Origin: Sediminibacillus terrae | GTDB lineage: Bacteria > Bacillota > Bacilli > Bacillales > Amphibacillaceae | Reading direction: 5' to 3' | Length of the DNA stretch: 64,000 nt | Assembly: GCF_009602435.1 (NCBI RefSeq) | Contig: NZ_VZDQ01000024.1 | Span: forward strand, 62,001-126,000 | Shown here: piece by piece, positions 57,618 through 64,000 of the stretch | How positions within the stretch are numbered: position 1 is the stretch's first letter | Layout of the letters: each line of letters opens with the position of its first letter | Notes under the pieces: model-generated | What the model was told of the DNA's origin: nothing | Seen by the model: only the letters and a program-made list of their open reading frames with translations | The model's database searches: none | Program-made: the position numbers and the translations under genes

Positions 57618-57682
57618 AAGAAAAAGCACCTATACCGCCTTTGCCCTGAATGGAAGGGGGAAAGGCAGTTTAAGTGCTTTTA
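57618..57682 (-). terminator. Terminator of glyA
   Basis: Minus-strand AAAAGCACTT ... GCCTTTCCCCC pairs with its mirror GGGCAAAGGC ... GTGCTTTTT, ending in a T tract, 52 bases after the glyA stop. The gap 57399-57617 holds no other clear signal. Confidence 0.75.
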
Positions 57683-57733
57683 TGCTGTCACATTTTAGTC
57701 AGGTCTCTCCAAACGGACAGCTTGTTTTCTTGT

Positions 57734-58972
57734 CTATCGTTGATAGAGCGGGAACTTATCGGTCAATGCTTTTACTCGATCTTTGGCTTCCTTCAGCTTC
57801 GCTTCATCGTCATGATGCTTTAGTGTAAAAGCGATGATGGAGCCTAATTCATCCATTTCTTCCAGGCCGAACCCGCGGCTTGTAACAGCTGCTGTTCCGA
57901 TCCGGACACCGGAAGTCACGAACGGACTTTCTGGATCAAATGGAATCGTATTTTTGTTGGTCGTCAATCCCACGTTATCCAACGCTTCTTCGGCGACTTT
58001 CCCTGTCAATTCCAGACCGCGGACATCCAACAGCAGCAAATGGTTATCCGTACCACCGGAGACAATTCTGATGTCTTCTTTTTGCAACGCTTCTCCGAGC
58101 CGTTTTGCATTATCGATGATTTGTCGGGAATACGTTTTGAAATCATCTTGCAGCGCTTCTTTGAATGCCATTGCTTTTGCCGCAATGACATGCATCAGAG
58201 GGCCGCCCTGCATACCCGGGAAGACGGACTTATCGATTTTTTTGGCATATTCTTCTTTGCAAAGAATCATCCCGCCGCGAGGGCCTCGCAAAGTTTTGTG
58301 CGTTGTGGTGGTAACAAAGTCGGCATATGGAACTGGATTGGGGTGAAGTCCTGTTGCGACCAGGCCGGCAATATGCGCCATGTCGACCATTAAGTAAGCG
58401 CCGACTTCGTCCGCGATTTCACGGAACTTCGCGAAATCAATCGTGCGAGAATAAGCGCTGGCACCGGCAACAATCAATTTCGGCTTTAGTTCTTTCGCTT
58501 TGGCAAGAACATTTTCGTAGTCGATTTGTTCCGTTTCTTTGTCGACCCCATATTCTTCAAATTTGTAAAGCTTACCACTAAAATTGACGGGGCTGCCATG
58601 TGTAAGATGGCCGCCATGGCTAAGGTTCATTCCCAGCACGGTGTCACCGATTTCCAAGACCGAAAAATATACGGCCATGTTGGCCTGAGCACCGGAATGC
58701 GGCTGAACATTCGCATGGTCGGCACCGAATAGCTGCTTGGCGCGGTCGCGGGCAAGATTTTCTGCAACATCGACATATTCACAACCACCATAGTAGCGAC
58801 GGCCCGGATACCCTTCCGCATATTTGTTGGTCAATACAGATCCTTGCGCCTCCATTACCGCTTCCGAGACGAAATTCTCCGATGCAATCAACTCAATTTT
58901 GTCATTTTGCCGCATTCTTTCGTTTTCAATCGCTTGAAAAAGCTCCTGATCCTTTTCTTTCACATGTTGCAT
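57734..58972 (-). CDS. glyA: Serine hydroxymethyltransferase
   Basis: A 412-residue PLP enzyme interconverting serine and glycine with tetrahydrofolate. The PLP lysine is K226 in [48 protein letters not shown] and [13 protein letters not shown] are conserved. Same place as in B. subtilis between ywlG and upp. The 174-base gap upstream shows no terminator, so part of its message may come from the ywlG operon. Confidence 0.96.
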   Translation of the reverse strand: MQHVKEKDQELFQAIENERMRQNDKIELIASENFVSEAVMEAQGSVLTNKYAEGYPGRRYYGGCEYVDVAENLARDRAKQLFGADHANVQPHSGAQANMAVYFSVLEIGDTVLGMNLSHGGHLTHGSPVNFSGKLYKFEEYGVDKETEQIDYENVLAKAKELKPKLIVAGASAYSRTIDFAKFREIADEVGAYLMVDMAHIAGLVATGLHPNPVPYADFVTTTTHKTLRGPRGGMILCKEEYAKKIDKSVFPGMQGGPLMHVIAAKAMAFKEALQDDFKTYSRQIIDNAKRLGEALQKEDIRIVSGGTDNHLLLLDVRGLELTGKVAEEALDNVGLTTNKNTIPFDPESPFVTSGVRIGTAAVTSRGFGLEEMDELGSIIAFTLKHHDDEAKLKEAKDRVKALTDKFPLYQR

Positions 58973-59146
58973 TGCCGTATTCCCCCTTTGGATTTTTGAA
59001 GATTATTTGAAGTGGGTTCTCGAGCTTGCGGTCTATGAGCAAATAAGAGAAATGACTGGTTCCTCTTTACAATCCCAGCAAGATTCCTTCTCACAACCAA
59101 CGACCATTTTCCGCTCGTCACCAATCTATCAAAATAGTAACATTAA

Positions 59147-59713
59147 TCAGTCGCAGAATACACCTGAATCATCTTGCGGATAGACTGCCCGGTGACCACC
59201 GATAAGCTTTGGCCGGGTACGTGCCATCGTCACCCTCGCGTTTCCGGCAGCACGTTGTTTGAAGCGCAAGGGAATCGCCACCCGCCGTAAATGCATGCCG
59301 ATCATCGTTTCTCCGATATCGAGACCGGCGTCGGCGGAAATCGTTTCTGCGAGGACAGGCTGGTTCATATGCTTGTATGCATATGCCGCCATGGAACCAC
59401 CCGCTTTCGGGACGGGAACTGCTGTCACTTGTTGGTAACCACGTTGGATCAACGTCTCTTGTTCTACAACAAGTGAACGATTCAAATGCTCACAGCATTG
59501 AAAAGCCAACTGAATCCCTGTCTCCCGTTGCAGTCGTTGCATCCCCGCAAAAATGACCGCGGCCACTTCTTCACTTCCTGATGTGCCGATACGTTTCCCG
59601 GCCACCTCGCTTGTAGAACAGCCGACAACAAACAACTGTCCCTTCCGCAAGTAACCGGAATCCAGCCACTCATCGACAATCGCATGTATCTCCTGTTTTA
59701 ACCGATCCACCAT
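59147..59713 (-). CDS. ywlG: YwlG family protein (TIGR01440)
   Basis: A 188-residue protein with the pattern of YwlG: LRKGQLFVVGCSTSEVAGKR, FQCCEHLNRSLVVE, AVPVPKAGGSMAAYAYKHM and IGMHLRRVAIPLR. The function is not known; conservation beside rpiB and glyA is strong in Bacilli. It lies downstream of rpiB, with one REP-like core in the 55-base gap between them. Confidence 0.88.
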   Translation of the reverse strand: MVDRLKQEIHAIVDEWLDSGYLRKGQLFVVGCSTSEVAGKRIGTSGSEEVAAVIFAGMQRLQRETGIQLAFQCCEHLNRSLVVEQETLIQRGYQQVTAVPVPKAGGSMAAYAYKHMNQPVLAETISADAGLDIGETMIGMHLRRVAIPLRFKQRAAGNARVTMARTRPKLIGGHRAVYPQDDSGVFCD

Positions 59714-59740
59714 GTTATACCCAGCCTCCTGTCTATAAAA

Positions 59741-59754
59741 GGGGACTGTCCCCC
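59741..59754. repeat. REP-like single core R9 between rpiB and ywlG
   Basis: GGGGACTGTCCCCC, a lone element without an inverted partner, within a 55-base gap inside an operon. Confidence 0.75.
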
Positions 59755-59768
59755 GTCAGTTCAGCGTA

Positions 59769-60218
59769 CTAAACTGTTTCGTTGGATTCATAGTCCGTGA
59801 TTTTTCCGATCCTGTTGGCGTGACGTCCGGCTTGAAATTCTGTCTCCAGCCATGTTTTGACGATTTCCCTGGCGAGTCCGGCGCCTATCACCCGCTCCCC
59901 CATCGTGATCATATTCGAATCATTGTGTTCCCGGGTCGCCTTGGCACTGAAAACATCGTGGACGAGCGCAGCCCGGATGCCCTTCACTTTGTTAGCAGAT
60001 ATCGACATACCGATCCCTGTGCCGCAAATAAGGATGCCTTTATCGAATTCCCCGCTGGCGACCCGCTCGGCAGCAGGAATCCCATAATCCGGATAATCAA
60101 CGGAATCCTCGCAGTCACAGCCGATGTCTTCGAATTCGATTTTCATTTCCTCGAGAAGTGAACAGATTTCCTTGCGCAGGTTCACTCCCCCGTGGTCAGA
60201 GGCTACAATCACTTTCAT
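59769..60218 (-). CDS. rpiB: Ribose-5-phosphate isomerase B
   Basis: A 149-residue isomerase of the RpiB/LacAB fold: VIVASDHGGVNLRKEICSLL, the catalytic Cys in GILICGTGIGMSISANKVKG and DSNMITMGERVIGAGLAREI. Interconverts ribose-5-phosphate and ribulose-5-phosphate in the pentose phosphate pathway. Known as ywlF in B. subtilis, with the same neighbours except for the chemoreceptor gene placed between it and ywlE here. Confidence 0.94.
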   Translation of the reverse strand: MKVIVASDHGGVNLRKEICSLLEEMKIEFEDIGCDCEDSVDYPDYGIPAAERVASGEFDKGILICGTGIGMSISANKVKGIRAALVHDVFSAKATREHNDSNMITMGERVIGAGLAREIVKTWLETEFQAGRHANRIGKITDYESNETV

Positions 60219-60222
60219 TTTA

Positions 60223-61581
60223 TTACGCTCCCTTCTCCATCGTTGCGTTCAATCGTACTGGTTGCTTCAGAGGGACGACTTCTTCTTCTTTTATCTTGAA
60301 TTGGTGGATTTCTTTTTTCAATACGTTGGCTTGATCTTCGAGTGAAGCTGCAAGCTGCTCGACACTCGCGATGACCGTGGATTGCTCATTGATGATCGCC
60401 GTCATTTCCTCTGCACTGGCAGAAGTTTCCTCGGCTATGGCCGAAACCTCTTGGGATTCCACTGACGTTTTTTGAATAGCCTGCAGCTGTTCATCCACCA
60501 ATTGGGAAATCCCCTCGATGGCGGAAGCAACCTCATTAATCGATACAGACATCGTATTGATGGCTGCATTGGTTTCTTCGCCTTTTTCTGCTTCTGTCCG
60601 GGCAAAAGAAACCTGCTCGGTGATTTGATTGACAACCTGTTGTACATCCGTCTGAATGTTGGTGATAAGCTCCGATATTCCCTGGACAGCCTGTGTGCTC
60701 TGGTCGGCAAGCTTCCTCACTTCCTCCGCCACCACAGCGAACCCTTTTCCATGTTCCCCGGCTCGCGCTGCTTCGATTGATGCATTCAAAGCAAGCAGAT
60801 TCGTCTGTTCAGAAATATCCCCAACCATGCCGATAATATTCTCGACTTCCCGGGCATTCTTTTCAAGACGGGTGACATCTTCCAGAGAATTTTCCTGCTC
60901 CTGGGCCAATGATTGAATGCCTGAAACAAGTCTATGTATGACCGCTTTACTATCACTTAACTTGGCAACCATGTCTTGTGAATTCTGCCGGGATTGGCCG
61001 GCTTTTTCCTGAACCTGCTGGGCCAGTCTTGTAGCCGCTTCAATCGACTCAGCCGTGTTTTGAATCGAATTGGATGAATTCTCCGCCCCGGCGGAAATAT
61101 GTTGAATCGCCTCATTGATTTCTTTCGTTTGCGCTGCAGCACGCGAAGAAACCGTTTTGATTTGTTCTACTTTATCGTTCGTTTTATCGAAGTTGTTTTC
61201 AATTTTATGAATGATCTGTTTCAAACTGCCCAGCATGGTATTGAAAGCAAGGGACAGTGAATGGATTTCATCCTTGGAGTTCGGAAGCTCCACTTCCTTC
61301 GTCAGATTCCCTTGCGCTGCTTCAGCAGCTACAGATTCCAGTCTCGTCAACGGGCGAGTGATAAAACCGGCCGCTGCATAGGCCAAAATGCCGGACCATA
61401 TGATTCCAAGGGCCAAGGTGGCCATGACAAACCAAAATTCTGAAATAGGGATAAAGGTTTGAATGTAATCATATAAAAGATACATGAATACGGCGCTGAT
61501 TGAATAGGTGATCAGGGCAAGCAAAGTAGTAAACAAAACCAATTTCCAGCGCAAACTGCCTTTTCTCGTCTTTTCTTCCAT
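60223..61581 (-). CDS. Methyl-accepting chemotaxis protein with almost no external domain
   Basis: A 452-residue transducer: spans at about 12-34 and 45-70, separated by only about a dozen residues ([12 protein letters not shown]), a HAMP domain (about 70-125, [20 protein letters not shown]), then a long signalling coiled coil with the hairpin tip [40 protein letters not shown]. It should signal to CheA/CheW. With no room for a ligand-binding domain outside, it may sense membrane state, or take input by another protein. It is an insertion between ywlE and rpiB compared with B. subtilis. GGAGGGA precedes the ATG. Confidence 0.9.
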   Translation of the reverse strand: MEEKTRKGSLRWKLVLFTTLLALITYSISAVFMYLLYDYIQTFIPISEFWFVMATLALGIIWSGILAYAAAGFITRPLTRLESVAAEAAQGNLTKEVELPNSKDEIHSLSLAFNTMLGSLKQIIHKIENNFDKTNDKVEQIKTVSSRAAAQTKEINEAIQHISAGAENSSNSIQNTAESIEAATRLAQQVQEKAGQSRQNSQDMVAKLSDSKAVIHRLVSGIQSLAQEQENSLEDVTRLEKNAREVENIIGMVGDISEQTNLLALNASIEAARAGEHGKGFAVVAEEVRKLADQSTQAVQGISELITNIQTDVQQVVNQITEQVSFARTEAEKGEETNAAINTMSVSINEVASAIEGISQLVDEQLQAIQKTSVESQEVSAIAEETSASAEEMTAIINEQSTVIASVEQLAASLEDQANVLKKEIHQFKIKEEEVVPLKQPVRLNATMEKGA

Positions 61582-61679
61582 TCACATTCCCTCCACTTTT
61601 CCGATGCACAAACCAAAACAGGTTTCCCCTGTGACACTAGTCGGGTTCTCCTGGTTGACGCACCTTAATACTAGCTTCT

Positions 61680-62288
61680 TTATCTATTGTCTATCTTTTT
61701 GGCCAGTAGTTCAATATACTTTTCGATTTCCTGCAAAGTTTCTTGATATGTGTTCAAATTTCCGCCAAAAGGGTCGGATATGTCGAAATCCGGCAGGCTT
61801 GCCTCCAGCTGCTGGATATGATTGATTTCTTGTCTCAACTGGGTATGAAGCTCTTTATCAAGCTTGTGCGGATCCATGGTTTTGCCATTCTCTTTCATGA
61901 ACCGTGCCCGTTTTTCCTCTAAATCGGCATAGGCTTTTTTGAGCTGGTCCCAGGCATCCCCGTCACCCTCCAATACATATTCCTTCAGGGTGTACAGCTT
62001 TTCGCTGAAGGATGGGTATTGCATAGCAAGGGATTGTTTGTGCTGAGACGTCATGGTCAGGACCAGGTCTGCCCAGTTGAGCAGCTGTACTGTCACAGGC
62101 TGTGATTGGTGATTCAGATTGATGTTCTTATTCCCCAATACCTCGATCGTACTGTGGGACGCCTGCTGTCCAGATCCGGCAAAAATCCCGGCAGACTGAA
62201 CCTCGACACTCGGCAGCTTGTTCCGCAGAAGTGCTTCGGCCATCGGGCTCCTGCATGTATTTCCCGTGCAAACGAACAGTATTTTCAT
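61680..62288 (-). CDS. ywlE: Protein arginine phosphatase YwlE with an extra internal segment
   Basis: A 202-residue low-molecular-weight phosphatase; the B. subtilis protein has about 150. The P-loop is C7-TGNTC-R13-S, with T11, the residue that in YwlE selects phospho-arginine over phospho-tyrosine. The general-acid Asp is in DISDPFGG (172). Between the LKEYV strand and this Asp (about 107-168) there is an extra charged helical segment (DAWDQLKKAYADLEEKRARF and on) that B. subtilis lacks. The start at 62288 has GGAGGT six bases upstream. It would reverse McsB arginine phosphorylation. Confidence 0.85.
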   Translation of the reverse strand: MKILFVCTGNTCRSPMAEALLRNKLPSVEVQSAGIFAGSGQQASHSTIEVLGNKNINLNHQSQPVTVQLLNWADLVLTMTSQHKQSLAMQYPSFSEKLYTLKEYVLEGDGDAWDQLKKAYADLEEKRARFMKENGKTMDPHKLDKELHTQLRQEINHIQQLEASLPDFDISDPFGGNLNTYQETLQEIEKYIELLAKKIDNR

Positions 62289-62634
62289 CTTTTTACCTCC
62301 AAATAGGAAAGGAACAGGCATTCCGGCAGCTGTCTTTCCATAGTTACTACTGCTATCATTCCTTTTTCTTGCTCCATTATATCATTTAGCCCGATATTCC
62401 CTACCGAAAACTTTTTATAAAGAATAACAGGCTAAATTCGTCACGTCCTGCACAATGCCTGCATCAACCCTATCGCGTGCGCCATCGACATGTTTGCGAT
62501 AAGCCTGGAGGCGCCGTTTTTGTCACAGATATTGGCTGGCTAGAAAATTACGATAGAGAGGTGCCGGAGCTGGACGAGCCTGTTCCAGCACATAATCATC
62601 CACAGGCAGTTTCTTTTAACATTTTCCAAAATAC

Positions 62635-62668
62635 AAAAAAGCCGTCTGCCGTTGAATCAGCAGACAGC
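62635..62668 (-). terminator. Terminator of mntP
   Basis: Minus-strand GCTGTCTGC and GCAGACGGC form a 9-bp stem with one G-U-type mismatch and a 10-base loop, followed by TTTTTTG. The rest of the gap 62289-62634 holds the ywlE ribosome site and a 69-codon plus-strand frame without support. Confidence 0.75.
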
Positions 62669-62682
62669 CCGCATCGATCGGA

Positions 62683-63237
62683 CTAGCCAAAAATAATTTT
62701 CAACCCAAATGCACATAGGATACTTCCGCCCAACAGTTCGCTGTAAACACCGATCAGCCCTCTAGCTTTCCTTCCAAGCAGCAGTCCCGACCAAGTCAGG
62801 AACGCGCTGAACCAGCCGAACAAGACAATGGCCAAAAAAGTGCGGACACCCGACATCCCCAAGCTGAGACCAACAGAAAAACTATCCAGACTGACACTGA
62901 TTGAAAACAGAATAAGTCCTGCACCAATCGGCCTGATCAACTTTTTATCTTCCCGATTAAAAGACGATAAAAGCATCTGTACACCGAGCGCGAACAATAA
63001 TAGTCCACTCCCTAAAATTGCGAAGCCCTCGATTTTGGTGGAAATAAATTTGCCCACTGCAATACCCATAAACGGCATCAACATATGAAACAGGCCGACT
63101 GTTAAGCCGATAATAAAAATCCGCTTCAGCCTCAGAGCCTGCATTCCCATACCAAGACCGACAGAAAATGCATCCATCCCTAGCGCTGCAGCCATAAAAA
63201 TCAACGAAATATACTCGCCGATATTCACACCAGCCAT
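62683..63237 (-). CDS. mntP: Manganese efflux pump MntP (YwlD)
   Basis: A 184-residue, six-span protein with the two internally repeated Asp motifs of the family, GMDAFSVGLGMGMQ in the first half and SLDSFSVGLSLGMSG in the second. MntP exports Mn(II). No yybP-ykoY manganese riboswitch is visible upstream; that stretch is filled by REP-like elements. Confidence 0.9.
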   Translation of the reverse strand: MAGVNIGEYISLIFMAAALGMDAFSVGLGMGMQALRLKRIFIIGLTVGLFHMLMPFMGIAVGKFISTKIEGFAILGSGLLLFALGVQMLLSSFNREDKKLIRPIGAGLILFSISVSLDSFSVGLSLGMSGVRTFLAIVLFGWFSAFLTWSGLLLGRKARGLIGVYSELLGGSILCAFGLKIIFG

Positions 63238-63349
63238 CCCGCCAACCCCTCTCCGGACATGCTATTCCACTATATGCCCAAGAGACAAGTTATATTACCG
63301 GAATCGGACAAGACCGGATAAGCCAAAGTCTAGACCAGGGTCCCAGACC

Positions 63350-63556
63350 AGGGTCAGTCCCCACAGCCAACCTCTGACATTACCTCCCGGTTGGGGACTG
63401 ACCCCAAAACGGCTGATTTGATGGGCAAGCTTTATACGGGGGACTGTCCCTCCAGGAGAAAAACCTTGAATTATCAAGGAACTCACCAAAACAATTGGCT
63501 ATCCAGACCTGTCTGGGGACTGTCCCCCGCTGGTACCTAGGGAGGGACTGACCCCC
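63350..63556. repeat. REP-like cluster R10: five palindromes 3' of ywlC
   Basis: Cores at 63350-63362 (AGGGTCAGTCCCC), 63393-63405 (GGGGACTGACCCC), 63438-63453 (GGGGGACTGTCCCTCC), 63515-63528 (GGGGACTGTCCCCC) and 63541-63556 (GGAGGGACTGACCCCC). The first two are an inverted pair. The last ends 2 bases from the ywlC stop codon. The cluster fills most of the 63238-63558 gap. Confidence 0.85.
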
Positions 63557-63558
63557 GC

Positions 63559-64000
63559 TTAAAATTGGTTGATTTTTTTGGTTGCTGCTTTATGGAGGCG
63601 GTTCATGATTGCCTGACCGACGCCTGTTTCCGGGAATGTTTCACAGAGTATGATGTCGACATCTGATTTTTTGAACGAGCGCAGCGCATCGTATAAATGG
63701 GCAGCCACCTCACTTAAATTGTTCCGCGATCCGCATATATTGATATTGTCGGCGTCCAACTCGGCTGCCAGCTCTTTGCTGGCGATTATCCCGATTTTAT
63801 CCCCAGCCTGAAGCTGGGCATCGATTTGCGTCTGCATGAAGGATGGGGCGCCGTCCACCAGCCACAAAGGTGCGTCAGGTGCATAGTGTGTATATTTCAT
63901 ACCTGGCGCCCGAGGTTTCTCCACATCCCCGTTCTCCGGAAGCTTCCCGTTTGCCGCCGCGAGCGCCGGATCAACCATGATTCTTCCCACGACTTCTTCA
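63559..64000 (-). CDS. ywlC: L-threonylcarbamoyladenylate synthase (Sua5/YwlC), 5' end cut by window
   Basis: The frame stays open to the window edge; the visible 147 residues are the end of a Sua5-type protein. VEKPRAPGMKYTHYAPDAPL is the linker motif at the end of the YrdC domain, and the rest is the C-terminal Sua5 domain (LSEVAAHLYDALRSFKKSDV, IMNRLHKAA). The enzyme makes the threonylcarbamoyl-AMP used for the t6A tRNA modification. Gene order with mntP and ywlE matches B. subtilis. Confidence 0.9.
   Translation of the reverse strand, partial: EEVVGRIMVDPALAAANGKLPENGDVEKPRAPGMKYTHYAPDAPLWLVDGAPSFMQTQIDAQLQAGDKIGIIASKELAAELDADNINICGSRNNLSEVAAHLYDALRSFKKSDVDIILCETFPETGVGQAIMNRLHKAATKKINQF

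Noticed and set aside
62477-62686. 69-codon plus-strand frame between ywlE and mntP
   Set aside because: No ATG-proximal ribosome site, runs through the mntP terminator, and matches no family I know.
63238-63349. yybP-ykoY manganese riboswitch upstream of mntP
   Set aside because: The conserved riboswitch core is not visible on the minus strand; only REP-like elements occur there.

Overview
The window comes from a spore-forming, low-G+C Gram-positive bacterium of the family Bacillaceae. It carries spoIIID, spoIIQ and spoIID, mbl, flhO/flhP, the ATP synthase operon atpIBEFHAGDC, and the ywlC-mntP-ywlE-rpiB-ywlG-glyA-upp block in an order close to that of Bacillus subtilis. Many acidic proteins and the overall gene set would suit a halotolerant relative, but the genus cannot be fixed from this sequence. 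Almost every gene lies on the minus strand, so transcription, and probably replication, runs right to left. No tRNA, rRNA, CRISPR array, transposase or prophage structural gene is visible.

Left part, 1-15.7 kb: surface polymers. It holds a truncated CDP-glycerol polymer gene, two separate TagO-type initiating phosphotransferases, a GNAT enzyme, a PssD/PssE split glycosyltransferase, a GT4 glycosyltransferase, an O-antigen-ligase/polymerase-like protein, a PIG-L deacetylase, a MurJ/Wzx-like flippase, a secreted lytic-transglycosylase/cell-wall-binding protein and UDP-glucose dehydrogenase. Together these could start a lipid-linked glycan, extend it, supply UDP-glucuronate, flip and polymerise it. 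A 44-residue peptide gene, coupled to ugd by an ATGA overlap, is a new small gene here.

Middle, 15.9-31 kb: a SwrC-like RND pump with its lipoprotein adaptor, two related acidic lipoproteins, fabZ, an EpuA-like membrane protein, flhP-flhO-mbl and spoIIID. Between spoIIID and spoIIQ sits the most unusual locus: an AimR-like (arbitrium-receptor family) TPR protein at 27244-28299, followed on the same strand by a 51-residue secreted pro-peptide gene at 26853-27008. Its upstream region has a near-perfect promoter, a perfect LexA (SOS) box and a tandem 10-bp repeat. There are no phage genes around it, which suggests a chromosomal, DNA-damage-responsive peptide signalling system.

31-41 kb: a complete dppABCDE-ykfABCD operon for uptake and breakdown of cell-wall peptides, with a CodY-box-like site over its promoter. 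It lies between spoIID and murA. 41-52 kb: murA, ywmB, ywzB and the atp operon with a strong promoter and a long leader. 52-64 kb: a Vpr-type subtilisin, mnaA, upp, a small unknown gene, glyA, ywlG, rpiB, a chemoreceptor, an enlarged YwlE arginine phosphatase, mntP and the end of ywlC.

Running through the window is a family of about 27 short palindromes (cores GGGGACTGTCCCC and GGGGACTGACCCC). They are usually paired as inverted repeats just 3' of genes, but two lie in frame inside vpr. They look like REP/REPIN elements and are the main repeat structure of this region.
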